Source: an uncultured delta proteobacterium (GTDB taxonomy: Bacteria; Myxococcota_A; UBA9160; JAFDET01). Taken from it: a stretch of DNA of 64,000 nucleotides. A program made the translations under genes and the position numbers. Positions 52,020 to 60,788 of this stretch are shown here, in pieces (position 1 is the first letter of the stretch; every line of letters begins with the position of its first letter). The notes below the pieces were generated by a model. That model was not told the DNA's origin. It was given only the letters and a program-made list of their open reading frames with translations, and did not search any database. The stretch covers positions 190,726 through 254,725 of the forward strand of contig CAMYLJ010000001.1 of NCBI GenBank assembly GCA_947259215.1, written 5' to 3'.

Positions 52020-53135
52020 GTGTCCGAGCCCACCCCCCGGATCATCCGCAAGCAGACCGGCAACTTCCTGGAAGACTTCGCGCCCGGGCAGGTCTTCCGC
52101 CACAAGGGCGGGAAGACCGTCACCGAAGGCCTCTTCACGACCTTCACCGAGTTCGCCATGACCACGAACCCGCTGGCCAAGAACGCGCGCTACGCGCGGG
52201 CCTACGGCTTCGAGGGGCTGGTCTGCCCGCCGGGGCTGGTGATGCTGGTGGCCTTCAGCCAGACGGTCGAGGACGTGTCCGAGAACGCGCGCACGAACCT
52301 CGAGTACATCGACATGCAGTTCGGCGCCCCGGTCTACGTGGGCGACACACTCGAGGCCGAGACCAGGGTGATCGGCGTCCGGCCCTCGAAGAGCCGGCCG
52401 GACCTCGGCATCGTCCACGTCCAGTCCACCGCGCGCAAGAACGTGGGCACGCCGCACGAGGCGGTCGTGCTGACCTGGCAGCGCAAGGTGCAGGTCTTCA
52501 AGAACGACGACGCCGCCGAGATCCACCCGGGCGAGATCGAGCCCGACGCCGTCCCCTGCGAGCTCTGGCTGCCGGACTACGACCCGGGGCGCGACTACAA
52601 GGCGCTGGCCCACCTCTCCAACGCGGACACCTACTTCGAGGACTTCGAGCCGGGCACGCGCATCGAGCACTCCCGTGGTCGCGTCGTGACCGACGAGCAC
52701 ATCGCGCTGACCGCGATCCTCGACAATACGAGCCAGGTGCACTGCAACCAGTTCATGATCGACTGCGATCCGGAGCGCTACGCGGGCGGCAAGCTGATCA
52801 TCTTCGGCGGGATCCCGTTCACCCTGAGCCTGGGGCTCTCGTGCCCCGACGTGGGCGACAACGCCCTGGGCGACGTGATCTACACGACCGGCCGTCACAC
52901 CGCCCCGCTCTTCGCGGGCGACACCGTCTTCGCCGCCACCGAAGTCCTGGGCACGCGGGACTACCCGGGACGGGACGACCTGGGCATCCTGGAGACCCGA
53001 CTCCTCGGCCACAAGTTCGAGCGCGACGAGACCGCGGAAGCCGGGGACGACGCGCCCGCCGGCTGGAAGAAGACCGCGATCTTCAGCCTCGACCGCCAGA
53101 TCGCCGTCAAGCGCCGCAGCCACTACGCCGGGTAG
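52020..53135 (+). CDS. MaoC-family dehydratase, mesaconyl-CoA hydratase-like
   Basis: 371 residues from a GTG at 52020, a double hot-dog protein. The first domain has NFLEDFAPGQVFRHKGGKTVTEGLFTTFTEFAMTTNPLA, GLVCPPGLVMLVAFSQTVEDVSENA and YIDMQFGAPVYVGDTLEAETRVIGV; the second repeats with YFEDFEPGTRIEHSRGRVVTDEHIALTAILDNTSQVH. Order and length follow bacterial mesaconyl-CoA hydratase (Mch), which interconverts mesaconyl-CoA and beta-methylmalyl-CoA. The malyl-CoA lyase homologue at 59 kb acts on the same product. Repeat copy 7 follows the stop. Confidence 0.75.
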   Translation: MSEPTPRIIRKQTGNFLEDFAPGQVFRHKGGKTVTEGLFTTFTEFAMTTNPLAKNARYARAYGFEGLVCPPGLVMLVAFSQTVEDVSENARTNLEYIDMQFGAPVYVGDTLEAETRVIGVRPSKSRPDLGIVHVQSTARKNVGTPHEAVVLTWQRKVQVFKNDDAAEIHPGEIEPDAVPCELWLPDYDPGRDYKALAHLSNADTYFEDFEPGTRIEHSRGRVVTDEHIALTAILDNTSQVHCNQFMIDCDPERYAGGKLIIFGGIPFTLSLGLSCPDVGDNALGDVIYTTGRHTAPLFAGDTVFAATEVLGTRDYPGRDDLGILETRLLGHKFERDETAEAGDDAPAGWKKTAIFSLDRQIAVKRRSHYAG

Positions 53136-53186
53136 CCCGGGTACGTCGCGGGCTGCCGGGGCGGGGGCGGATCGGGGGCTCGCTGC

Positions 53187-53360
53187 GCGCCTCCGGCTCC
53201 GCGTTGCGCATCATGACCGTCACTCGCCGCACCTGGGCGAACACGGCGCTGGAAGCCGAGGCCGCAAGCCCGGCGCCCCGTGGTTCGCGCGAGCCCCGAG
53301 CCAGAACGCCGGGCGCGCAGCTCGCCGCAGGCGAGCGGAGTCACGATCAATGAGAGCCTC
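53187..53360 (+). repeat. Element E, copy 7 (intergenic)
   Basis: Stem CCCGGCG (53269-53275) with CGCCGGG (53307-53313), hairpin CTCGCC-GCA-GGCGAG (53321-53335), tail GTCACGATCAATGAGAG. It is near identical to copy 6 and, like it, is preceded by a GGGGGCTCGCTGCGC arm just after a stop codon. With its leader it fills most of the 351-base gap 53136-53486. The remaining 53361-53486 shows no gene or clear signal. Confidence 0.82.
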
Positions 53361-53486
53361 CGCCGCCCCGCGCAGACCGAGACGCCACGCGGCCAGACGG
53401 GTTCCCGCACCACCTCCCCCGCCGGCGTCAGGATTCCCCGGCGTCCCGCCGATCCCACCCCTGTGGAGACGGCACGCGAGCACCGC

Positions 53487-54323
53487 ATGTCCCCGGACTG
53501 GCGGACGAACAACCTCATGGTCGCCGGAATCTGCGCCGTCGGCGCCCTGGCGCTGGCCGGGGTGCTGCTGTTCGACGACGATCCGAGCCTGGCGGACGCG
53601 GCGGCGGCGATCGCCGCGGTGTCCGCGCTCGGCGCCGGCGTGATCTGGAGCCTGCGCCGCTCGGCCCGGCGCGAGGCCATGGGCGTGGCGCTGGACGCGG
53701 ACGGCGTGCGCTCCCTCGACCCCGAGCAGCCCCAGCTGCGGGTCGGGTGGAACGAGGTGCAGACCCTGCGCGATCGCAGCCTGGTGGGCCAGGTGGACGT
53801 GGAGGGCCTCGGGGGCGCTCAGCGGATCCCGCTTTCCTATTTCCTCGAGGACTTCGAGGCCTGCCTCGACGCGGTGGTGCGCCACACGCCTCGGGCCAAC
53901 CCGGCCCTCCCCCTGCCCGCCACCTTTCGCGCCGGCAGCTCCTGGCAGCTGCTGCTGATCCTGGGCATGGCGATCGGGCTCGGCGGAGGCGGTGCGCTCC
54001 TGGGCTGGGCCCTCGACCAGCGGGTGATGGCCCTCTGCGGCGTGGCGACCCTGGTCGGCCTCGGCGGGCTGGCGGGAGTGCTGCCGCGGCGCCTCGAGCT
54101 GGACGCCGACGGACTCCGGACCCACGCCCCATTGCGACGCTCCCAGCGGCCACTCAGCGACGTGATCGGCGTCGAACTCAGCCTGCGGGAGGGGGGCAAC
54201 AACCAGAAGACCCTGGACGTGCGCATCCAGCGGGGCGACGGCACGCCCGAGTCCGTGCTGCCCGCGGGCTGCGACCCGATCGCCGTCTACCGCACCCTGC
54301 GCGCGGCGCTCGGCGCGGACTGA
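53487..54323 (+). CDS. Membrane protein with PH-like halves, function unknown
   Basis: 278 residues from the ATG at 53487. Two hydrophobic pairs (about 11-52 and 155-192) each precede a beta-rich segment: ALDADGVRSLDPEQPQLRVGWNEVQTLRD and LDADGLRTHAPLRRSQRPLSDVIGVELSL, which look like two bPH/YcxB-type domains. No function can be assigned. The reading frame is open back through the tail of repeat copy 7 to 53280, so an E-derived N-terminal extension cannot be excluded. Confidence 0.55.
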   Translation: MSPDWRTNNLMVAGICAVGALALAGVLLFDDDPSLADAAAAIAAVSALGAGVIWSLRRSARREAMGVALDADGVRSLDPEQPQLRVGWNEVQTLRDRSLVGQVDVEGLGGAQRIPLSYFLEDFEACLDAVVRHTPRANPALPLPATFRAGSSWQLLLILGMAIGLGGGGALLGWALDQRVMALCGVATLVGLGGLAGVLPRRLELDADGLRTHAPLRRSQRPLSDVIGVELSLREGGNNQKTLDVRIQRGDGTPESVLPAGCDPIAVYRTLRAALGAD

Positions 54324-54425
54324 TGCCAGCGGGAGCTGCCGCAAAGGGCGCCCGGTGTGTCGAGCCCGAGCAGCGCCAGCAGCCTGTACGCCCGGCTTCG
54401 GTTGGGTCGCTTTCCGAAACGTCTC

Positions 54426-55199
54426 CTACGGCACAGGGCAGTCGGCGGCCAGACAGGCGAAGACGGGACCGAGGGCCACGGCCATCGCCACGCAGATCCA
54501 GAAAGCGAGCTGGATGGCCCTGGGCGGCCTGCCGGATTCGGGGATCCACAGCGTGGCGAACAGCATGGCCATGGCCATGTTCATCTCGAGCCACTCTTCG
54601 TAGAACGTCAACCGGTCCGTCAGATCCCGATCCAGAACGAGGGCGAGCGCGGCCTGCGCGATGCCGATGACGACCAGTTGGTACGAGGTGTCCCCCTTCA
54701 GCAAGCTCACGCCGGCCCGGATCCGGGCCCGGTAGCGGACCGCGAGAGCACCGGTGATCGCGGCGACTGCGACGAGAACCAGGAGCTTCACCCGGGGTGG
54801 GTCGAGGTCCCGCCACAGATCGTACCCGGCGTGAATCCATTCATGGAACGCCGTCAGCTTGATCCCGCGGAACTCGAAATCGGTTTCCTGGAAGATGCCG
54901 TCGCTGATCTCGTCGTAGAAAGCGAGCCCGGCGAGGATGGGTATCGCGACGTACCGCCGCCTGAGCTCCGGTCGCACTCGGGAGCACGCCCAGGCACCCA
55001 CCAGGACGGCGAAGAGATAGAACGTCGCGGAGAGATTCTCGAGGATGCCTCCTTCCCGCACGATGTAGTGGCGCAGCATGGGGGACAGGAGCTGGAGCGA
55101 AAACAGCGCGATCCCGCCCAGGCCCACGAGCGTCACGTACGTCATCCACGCGTCGGTCCGGGGGCTCTTCAGCTCCGAAGCATCCGGCATGGCGGACAT
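54426..55199 (-). CDS. Multi-spanning membrane protein, function unknown
   Basis: 257 residues with about six or seven helices. A polar block between helices, AFYDEISDGIFQETDFEFRG and KLTAFHEWIHAG, holds acidic residues and two His; it recalls uncharacterised membrane proteins carrying an EEISWGQ..E..H block, but the match is loose. No metabolic neighbour explains it. Base composition is lower in GC than the surrounding genes, which may point to transfer. Confidence 0.5.
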   Translation of the reverse strand: MSAMPDASELKSPRTDAWMTYVTLVGLGGIALFSLQLLSPMLRHYIVREGGILENLSATFYLFAVLVGAWACSRVRPELRRRYVAIPILAGLAFYDEISDGIFQETDFEFRGIKLTAFHEWIHAGYDLWRDLDPPRVKLLVLVAVAAITGALAVRYRARIRAGVSLLKGDTSYQLVVIGIAQAALALVLDRDLTDRLTFYEEWLEMNMAMAMLFATLWIPESGRPPRAIQLAFWICVAMAVALGPVFACLAADCPVP

Positions 55200-55278
55200 C
55201 TTCGCACGACGGGATTCTCAACGGTGGCGAAAATGCCGGAGTGGATTCTGGCCGAACCCGGCGCCGCTCCGGCGCACC

Positions 55279-56445
55279 CTAGGAGACCAGGGCGCTCACC
55301 GCGTCGGGCATGTCCTTCGCCACCCGCACGATGGGAATGCCGGTCTGCACGTTCTGGTGCATCTCCTCGAACGCGCGCGGCAGGTCCTCGAAGGCGTAGA
55401 TCTCGCGGTGGACCGTCGGCTTGAAGACCTTTCCGTAGAGCTCGGTGGCGGCGTCCACGCCGACCAGGGTCTCGTAGTGGGTGTGGTCCAGGGTGACCTG
55501 CTTCACCGAGGCGATGGTCGAGTTGTATTCGATCACCTGGGAGAGCTGCCAGCCGGCCGAGACGTTCACGCCCTGGCGCGACGCCACCGCGAAGCCCGCC
55601 GGCCAGACCGGACCGCGCAGCATGTCGCAGACCAGGTGCATGCCTTCGCCGCCGGTGAGCTTCTTCACCTCCTTGGAGAAGGCCTTCACGTCGTCCTTCG
55701 AGGCGAAGCGGTTGAACTGCTTCTGGTCGATGCCGGCGATGCCCTGCTGCTCGAGGGCGGCGCGGCGCTCCGGGCTGCCCGAGCAGAACCAGGCGTCGTG
55801 ACCCTCGGCCCGGGCCAGCATCAGGAAGAGCTCGCCCACGCCGCCGCCGAAGGACAGTACGTTCAGCACGGCCTTCTGCTCCCGGCTGACCTTCACCCGG
55901 TAGATCCCCAGGGCCCGGCGCCACAGGTGGTACGCTGTGGGCGCGCGCAGGGGTAGCGCCGCGATCTCCCACAGATTGAGCCCGCAGTCGAGGGGCGCCT
56001 TCACCACCTGCCAGTCGCCCACCACCGCCTCCTCGGCGTACCAACCGATGGAGTCGGGCATGTCGTAGGCCCAGATGCGCTTCGGGTACCCGAACTCGTC
56101 GGGCTCGCCGTTGCAGTGGATGAGCACCACGTCGCCGGCGGCCACCTTCGTCACCTCGCCGCCGACCGCCAGCACCTCGCCCACCGCCGAATTGCCCGGG
56201 TAGATCTTGCCGCCCCGGGACTCGGTGATGTTGATGGTGTCGGCCAGGGCGGCGTGGTCGACGTTGTGCTCCCCCGATGCCGCCAGGATCTTCAGGTGCA
56301 CGTCCCGGGGGCCCGGTTCCGGCAGCTCCAGGTCGTCGAGCTTGATGACGCGGGCCACGTCGAAGCGGTCGAGGTCGCCGCCGACGCGCTCCTTCTCGCT
56401 GGCGATGTCCTCGGCGCTGATGGAATAAGCTCGGGTCTTGGGCAT
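55279..56445 (-). CDS. MDR-family dehydrogenase, crotonyl-CoA carboxylase/reductase-like
   Basis: 388 residues from the ATG at 56445. A GroES-like N-terminal domain (GPRDVHLKILAASGEHNVDHAALAD) precedes a Rossmann domain (VLSFGGGVGELFLMLARAEGHDAWFCSGS). IAALPLRAPTAYHLWRRA, VKKLTGGEGMHLVCDMLRGPVWP and the final KPTVHREIYAFEDLPRAFEEMHQN follow the layout of crotonyl-CoA reductases, though it is shorter and the CO2-binding residues cannot be verified by eye. It is divergent from the CoA-ligase/malyl-CoA lyase operon. Confidence 0.6.
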   Translation of the reverse strand: MPKTRAYSISAEDIASEKERVGGDLDRFDVARVIKLDDLELPEPGPRDVHLKILAASGEHNVDHAALADTINITESRGGKIYPGNSAVGEVLAVGGEVTKVAAGDVVLIHCNGEPDEFGYPKRIWAYDMPDSIGWYAEEAVVGDWQVVKAPLDCGLNLWEIAALPLRAPTAYHLWRRALGIYRVKVSREQKAVLNVLSFGGGVGELFLMLARAEGHDAWFCSGSPERRAALEQQGIAGIDQKQFNRFASKDDVKAFSKEVKKLTGGEGMHLVCDMLRGPVWPAGFAVASRQGVNVSAGWQLSQVIEYNSTIASVKQVTLDHTHYETLVGVDAATELYGKVFKPTVHREIYAFEDLPRAFEEMHQNVQTGIPIVRVAKDMPDAVSALVS

Positions 56446-56576
56446 GGAGGGGCTCCGGTCGACGTGGATGAACACGTTGTGTAGCACCCGAAACGGGCAG
56501 CAGCCGAAGGGAACCCGGCATCCGGGAGAGCGTCAAGTGTCGATGCCGCCGACGCTTTCCGGCTCTCGCCGGGGAC

Positions 56577-56605
56577 TTGCCGCCGGCCGGAAAAGGCATT
56601 ACAGT
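56577..56605 (+). promoter_or_regulatory. Possible sigma70 promoter of the CoA-ligase operon
   Basis: TTGCCG (56577-56582), 17-base spacer, TACAGT (56600-56605), about 64 bases before the GTG start. GGGAGGGG serves as ribosome site. The match is moderate, and no operator is evident in the 223-base gap. Confidence 0.4.
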
Positions 56606-56668
56606 TCGCGCGCTTACGGCTTCCGGGACGCCCCCTCTCCGGCGGTGTTCCCGTCGGGAGGGGATCGC

Positions 56669-57880
56669 GTGCGCTTCTACGAGTACGAATCCAAGGCGCT
56701 CTTCGCGCGCCACCGCCTGCCGCTCGGCAAGGGCGGGGTCGCCCGCTCCCGCGAGGAGGCTGCCTCCGTCGCCCGGGAGATCGGCGGACCCGTCGTGCTG
56801 AAGAGCCAGGTGCTCTCGGGCGGACGCATGAAGGCGGGCGCCGTGAAGTTCGCCGACGGCCCCGACGAGTGCCCCGCCCTGTTCGACCAGATCCTGCCCA
56901 TCGAGGTGAACGGGCAGAAGGCCCGCTCGGTCCTGGTGGAGGAGAAGAGCCCGGTGGCCCAGGAGTACTTCGTCTCGGTCACCTGGGACGGCCGGCGCAA
57001 GCTGCCGGTGCTGCTCTTCAGCGACATGGGCGGGATCGACATCGAGGAAGTGGCGGAGAAGCACCCGGAGCACGTCTCCAAGACCCACTTCTCGAGCATC
57101 CTGCCCATCACGCCGCGCATCGCCAAGGAGGCCATCGCGGCCACCGGCGTCTCGGGCGGGCACCTGAACAAGCTCACGCCCATCGTGTTCGAGCTGATGA
57201 AGATCTTCCTCGAGTACGACCTGACGCTCGCGGAGGTGAACCCGCTGGCGCGCCTCGAGGACGGCCGCTTCATCGTGCTCGACGGCCACGTGGACATGGA
57301 GGCCGAGGCGCGGGGCCGCCACAAGGCGCTGCTGGCGGAGCTCGGCGTCGGCGAGGACGAGACCCGCCAGGCCCGCGAGCCCACCGCCTTCGAGATCGCC
57401 GGCCGCAAGGTGAACGAGGTGGACCACCGCGGCGTGGCCGGCAACGTGGTGGAGTTCGACGGCAACCTGGGGCTCGTGATCGGCGCCGGCGGCGGCTCGC
57501 TCACCCTCTTCGACGCGGTCCGCAAGCACGGCGGCAAGCCCGCCAACTACTGCGAGATCGGCGGCAACCCGAGCGTCACCAAGGCCTGCGAGCTGACCAA
57601 GCTGATCCTCTCCAAGCCCGGCGTCGAGAAGATCGCGGTGATGATGAACGTGGTCTCGAACACGCGCGTGGACATCGTGGCCCGGGGCGTCGTCAAGGGC
57701 TGCCTCGAGTCGGGCAAGGACCCGAAGGACGTGATCGCCATCTTCCGCATCCCCGGCTCCTGGGAGGACGAGGGCTTCAAGATCCTGGAGAAGTACGGCG
57801 TCGAGTACTGCGACCGCAGCATTTCAATGTATGAAGCTGCCGGCAAGGCCGTGGCGAAGATGGGAGGCGCCACCTCGTGA
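56669..57880 (+). CDS. Succinyl-/malate-CoA ligase beta subunit (ATP-grasp)
   Basis: 403 residues from a GTG at 56669. The ATP-grasp fold starts MRFYEYESKALFARHRLPLGKGGVA; GGPVVLKSQVLSGGRMKAG binds ATP; LAEVNPLARLEDGRFIVLDGHVDMEAEA is the Mg site; EIGGNPSVTKACELTKLIL lies in the CoA-ligase domain. Succinyl-CoA synthetase and malate-CoA ligase (MtkA) share this pattern. The malyl-CoA lyase downstream makes malate-CoA ligase the more attractive reading, but sequence alone does not decide. Confidence 0.8.
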   Translation: MRFYEYESKALFARHRLPLGKGGVARSREEAASVAREIGGPVVLKSQVLSGGRMKAGAVKFADGPDECPALFDQILPIEVNGQKARSVLVEEKSPVAQEYFVSVTWDGRRKLPVLLFSDMGGIDIEEVAEKHPEHVSKTHFSSILPITPRIAKEAIAATGVSGGHLNKLTPIVFELMKIFLEYDLTLAEVNPLARLEDGRFIVLDGHVDMEAEARGRHKALLAELGVGEDETRQAREPTAFEIAGRKVNEVDHRGVAGNVVEFDGNLGLVIGAGGGSLTLFDAVRKHGGKPANYCEIGGNPSVTKACELTKLILSKPGVEKIAVMMNVVSNTRVDIVARGVVKGCLESGKDPKDVIAIFRIPGSWEDEGFKILEKYGVEYCDRSISMYEAAGKAVAKMGGATS

Positions 57881-58791
57881 GCATCCTCATCACCAAGGAC
57901 ACGCGCTTCCTGATCCAGGGCATCACCGGCCGCGAAGCGGTGAACTTGACCCGCGAGAACCTGGACTACGGCGCCCAGATCGTGGGCGGCGTGACGCCCG
58001 GGCGCGCCGGCCGCGACGTCTACGGCGTGCCGGTCTACGACTGCGTGAGCGACGTGGTCGCCGCCCACGGCAAGGTGCAGGGGTCGATCGTCTCGGTGCC
58101 GCCGGCGTTCGTGAAAGACGCCCTGTTCGAGGCGATCGAGAACGGGATCGAGATCGTGGTGGTGGTCACCGAAAACGTGCCCCGCAAGGACGTGGCCCAG
58201 GCCGTCGAGCTGGCCCGCCTGCGCGGCGCGCGCATCATCGGCCCCAACTGCCTCGGCATCATCTCGCCCGATGAGGCCAAGATGGGCGGGGTCGGCGGGC
58301 CGGCCGCCAACACGCGTCAGGCCTACAAGAAGGGCAACATCGGCATCATGTCCCGCTCCGGCGGCATGACGACGGAGATCGCCTCGACCCTCACCGCGGC
58401 CGGGCTCGGCCAATCCACCTGTGTCTCCATCGGCGGTGACGCGATCGTGGGCACGACCTACGCTGAGCTGATGCCGCTCTTCGAAGCCGACGCCGAGACG
58501 GAGGCCATCGCCATCTACTCGGAGCCGGGCGGCCGCATGGAGGCGGAGCTTGCCGAGTGGGTCAAGGCCAACGACTCCCGGCTGCCGATCGTCGCCTTCA
58601 TGGCGGGCCGCTTCATGGACGAGATGAAGGGCATGCGCTTCGGACACGCCGGCACCATCGTCGAAGGCAAGGAGGACACCACCAGCGAGAAGATCGCCCG
58701 CATGGAGGCGGCGGGCATCTCGGTGGCGGAGCGGATCGAGGAGATCCCGGACCTGATTCGCAAGCGCTTGAATCGGAAGGGAGAGAACTGA
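57877..58791 (+). CDS. Succinyl-/malate-CoA ligase alpha subunit
   Basis: 304 residues from a GTG at 57877, overlapping the beta subunit stop by 4 bases. CoA-binding domain: RFLIQGITGREAVNLTRENLDYGAQIVGGVTPGRAG; RIIGPNCLGIISP; IGIMSRSGGMTTEIASTL; the phosphorylated His is in MRFGHAGTIVEG. It forms the heteromer with the ATP-grasp subunit. As with the partner, succinate and malate are both possible acids. Confidence 0.82.
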   Translation: MSILITKDTRFLIQGITGREAVNLTRENLDYGAQIVGGVTPGRAGRDVYGVPVYDCVSDVVAAHGKVQGSIVSVPPAFVKDALFEAIENGIEIVVVVTENVPRKDVAQAVELARLRGARIIGPNCLGIISPDEAKMGGVGGPAANTRQAYKKGNIGIMSRSGGMTTEIASTLTAAGLGQSTCVSIGGDAIVGTTYAELMPLFEADAETEAIAIYSEPGGRMEAELAEWVKANDSRLPIVAFMAGRFMDEMKGMRFGHAGTIVEGKEDTTSEKIARMEAAGISVAERIEEIPDLIRKRLNRKGEN

Positions 58792-59012
58792 TGCCCGGAC
58801 TCTTCATCGACGTGAAGGTCGCGGACGCCGTCGCCAAGGACCCGGAGCTCGCGAAGAAGCTCGAAGAGGTCTGCCCCGTCAGCATCTTCCGCGCGAACGA
58901 TTCGGGCGTCGAGATCGTCGAGGAGAACCTCGACGAGTGCGTCCTCTGCGACCTCTGCATCCAGGCCGCTCCCGACGGTCAGGTGCAGGTCGTCAAGCTG
59001 TACGAGAGCTAG
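58791..59012 (+). CDS. 73-residue FixX-like ferredoxin
   Basis: Cysteines are Cys28 (EVCPVSIF) and Cys50-x2-Cys53-x2-Cys56 (ECVLCDLC), four in all. The order C-P followed later by CxxCxxC, with no fourth Cys after the triplet (IQAAP), is that of FixX and the archaeal RNA polymerase D cluster and would ligate one [4Fe-4S]. It is too small for a second cluster. It overlaps the ligase stop by one base (TGATG) and is followed in 9 bases by the malyl-CoA lyase. I know of no reason for a redox protein in that position. Confidence 0.65.
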   Translation: MPGLFIDVKVADAVAKDPELAKKLEEVCPVSIFRANDSGVEIVEENLDECVLCDLCIQAAPDGQVQVVKLYES

Positions 59013-59021
59013 GAGTCACCC

Positions 59022-60089
59022 ATGCGCAGTCCCAAGCACTTCTTCCAGCCCATGGCGCTCGGCGCCCCGACGCCGCTGCGGGAGATCCCGTTCCGGCCGT
59101 CGCGGATGATCCACTTCTTCGACCCCAGCAACCCGAAGATGGCCGCCAAGGTCCCGGAGCTGGCGGCGAAGTGCGACGTGCTGCTCGGCAACCTGGAGGA
59201 CGCCATCCAGGCCGACAACAAGATCGCCGCGCGCGAGGGCCTGGTGAAGATCGCCCGGGGCACGGACTTCGGCGGCTGCCAGCTCTGGACCCGCGTGAAC
59301 AGCCTCGACAGCCCCTGGGTGCTCGACGACATCAGCCTGCTGGTGAGCGAGATCGGCGACAAGCTCGACGTGATCATGATCCCCAAGGTGGAGGGCGCCT
59401 GGGACATCCACTACGTGGACCAGCTGGTGGCCCAGCTGGAGGCGCGCGCCGGGCTGGAGCGCCCGATCCTGCTGCACGCCATCCTGGAGACCGCCCAGGG
59501 CGTGACCAACGTCGAGGAGATCTGCGCCGCCAGCCCGCGCATGCAGGGCCTGTCCTTCGGGCCCGCCGACCTGGCGGCCAACCGGCGCATGAAGACCACG
59601 CGCGTGGGCGGCGGCCACCCGGGCTACCTGGTGCGCACCGACCCGGACGAGGCGGACCCGGACGCGCCCCGCATCACGGCGCAGCAGGATCCCTGGCACT
59701 ACACCCTGGCGCGGATGGTGGACGCCTGCACGTCGAACGGGATCTTCCCCTACTACGGTCCCTTCGGTGACATCAAGGACACCGTCGCCTGCGAGGACCA
59801 GTTCCGGGCCTCCTTCCTGCTGGGCTGCGTGGGAGCCTGGTCGCTGCACCCGGCGCAGATCGACATCGCCAAGAAGGTCTTCACCCCGCCCGTGGACGAG
59901 GTGCGCTGGGCGCGGCGCGTGATCGCGGAGATGGGCGACGGCTCCGGCTGCGTCATGATCGACGGCAAGATGCAGGACGACGCCACCTACAAGCAGTGCA
60001 AGGTGATGGTGGAGGCCGCCACGCTCCTGGCCCGCAAGGAGCCGGAGCTGGCGGAGGCCTACGGCTTCTCCGCGGACGAGCTGGCCTAG
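59022..60089 (+). CDS. Malyl-CoA/beta-methylmalyl-CoA lyase (HpcH/HpaI/CitE family)
   Basis: 355 residues, ATG with AGGAG upstream. [52 protein letters not shown] (Mg ligands), [56 protein letters not shown] and [15 protein letters not shown] follow, from memory, the Chloroflexus-type MclA closely. That enzyme cleaves malyl-CoA to acetyl-CoA and glyoxylate and handles beta-methylmalyl-CoA and citramalyl-CoA. It ends the ligase-ferredoxin-lyase operon. Confidence 0.85.
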   Translation: MRSPKHFFQPMALGAPTPLREIPFRPSRMIHFFDPSNPKMAAKVPELAAKCDVLLGNLEDAIQADNKIAAREGLVKIARGTDFGGCQLWTRVNSLDSPWVLDDISLLVSEIGDKLDVIMIPKVEGAWDIHYVDQLVAQLEARAGLERPILLHAILETAQGVTNVEEICAASPRMQGLSFGPADLAANRRMKTTRVGGGHPGYLVRTDPDEADPDAPRITAQQDPWHYTLARMVDACTSNGIFPYYGPFGDIKDTVACEDQFRASFLLGCVGAWSLHPAQIDIAKKVFTPPVDEVRWARRVIAEMGDGSGCVMIDGKMQDDATYKQCKVMVEAATLLARKEPELAEAYGFSADELA

Positions 60090-60103
60090 GCCGCGATCCC
60101 GAG

Positions 60104-60760
60104 CTAGCCCTCGGCGTCGGGGCGCTTCCCGACGCCGGCCATGAAATCGAGGCCGCGGCCCGCGCCCCCGGGCGCTGGAACCTCGCGGATGCGCTCCGGC
60201 ACGTCGTCGTACTCGAGCCGCAGGGCTCGGCACAGGATGGCGTGGCCCTCGTAGAGCACGCTCGTGTAGCTCAGCTCGAGGATCTCCTCGTCCGAGAGGT
60301 GCTGCTGCAAGCGCTCGAAGGTCGCGTCTGCCACGCGGCCGTTCTGCCCGATCAGCTCGTCGGCGTAGGCCAGCACCGCGCGCTCCGTCGGACTGAAGGC
60401 CTCGGCGTTCTGCCAGGCGGCGACCGCCTCGATCTTCGCCTCGGAGAGGCCCACGTCGCGCGCCGCCTTGCAGTGCTGGGAGAACACGAACTGGCTCTCG
60501 CGCAGGAAGCCGGCGCGCAGCTGGCCGAGCTCCCGCAGCTGCGGGTCGAGCTTGCGGTCCGGGCTGCGGTAGAAGCCGAAGCCGGCCAGCGCGTGACGGA
60601 AGCAGTCGGGAACCAGCGCGAAGACCGTCCACCAGTTGCCCGGGGTGCCCGTCGCCGTGCCGGGCTCGGCCACGGGGTCGCGGCCCCCGAAAAGCATGTC
60701 GTAGACGGTCTGGACGTCGGGCGGCGCCTCGTCGCGAGGCACCTGGCGCAGGCGGGGCAT
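60104..60760 (-). CDS. Carboxymuconolactone decarboxylase/AhpD-like protein
   Basis: 218 residues. The CMD core includes PQLRELGQLRAGFLRESQFVFSQHCKAARDVGLSEAKIEAV and AEAFSPTERAVLAYADELI. The usual AhpD Cys-x2-Cys is not present; only one Cys (QHCKAA) sits in the active-site helix, so peroxidase activity is unlikely and a decarboxylase or unknown role remains. The stop is convergent with the lyase operon, 14 bases away. Confidence 0.78.
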   Translation of the reverse strand: MPRLRQVPRDEAPPDVQTVYDMLFGGRDPVAEPGTATGTPGNWWTVFALVPDCFRHALAGFGFYRSPDRKLDPQLRELGQLRAGFLRESQFVFSQHCKAARDVGLSEAKIEAVAAWQNAEAFSPTERAVLAYADELIGQNGRVADATFERLQQHLSDEEILELSYTSVLYEGHAILCRALRLEYDDVPERIREVPAPGGAGRGLDFMAGVGKRPDAEG

Positions 60761-60788
60761 GGGACCTCCGGGCCGGCTGACAGGGAAG

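Noticed and set aside
5541..53360. Element E as integron attC sites or a CRISPR array
   Set aside because: No attC core-site consensus, no integrase, copies are far apart and not regularly spaced; no repeat-spacer pattern.
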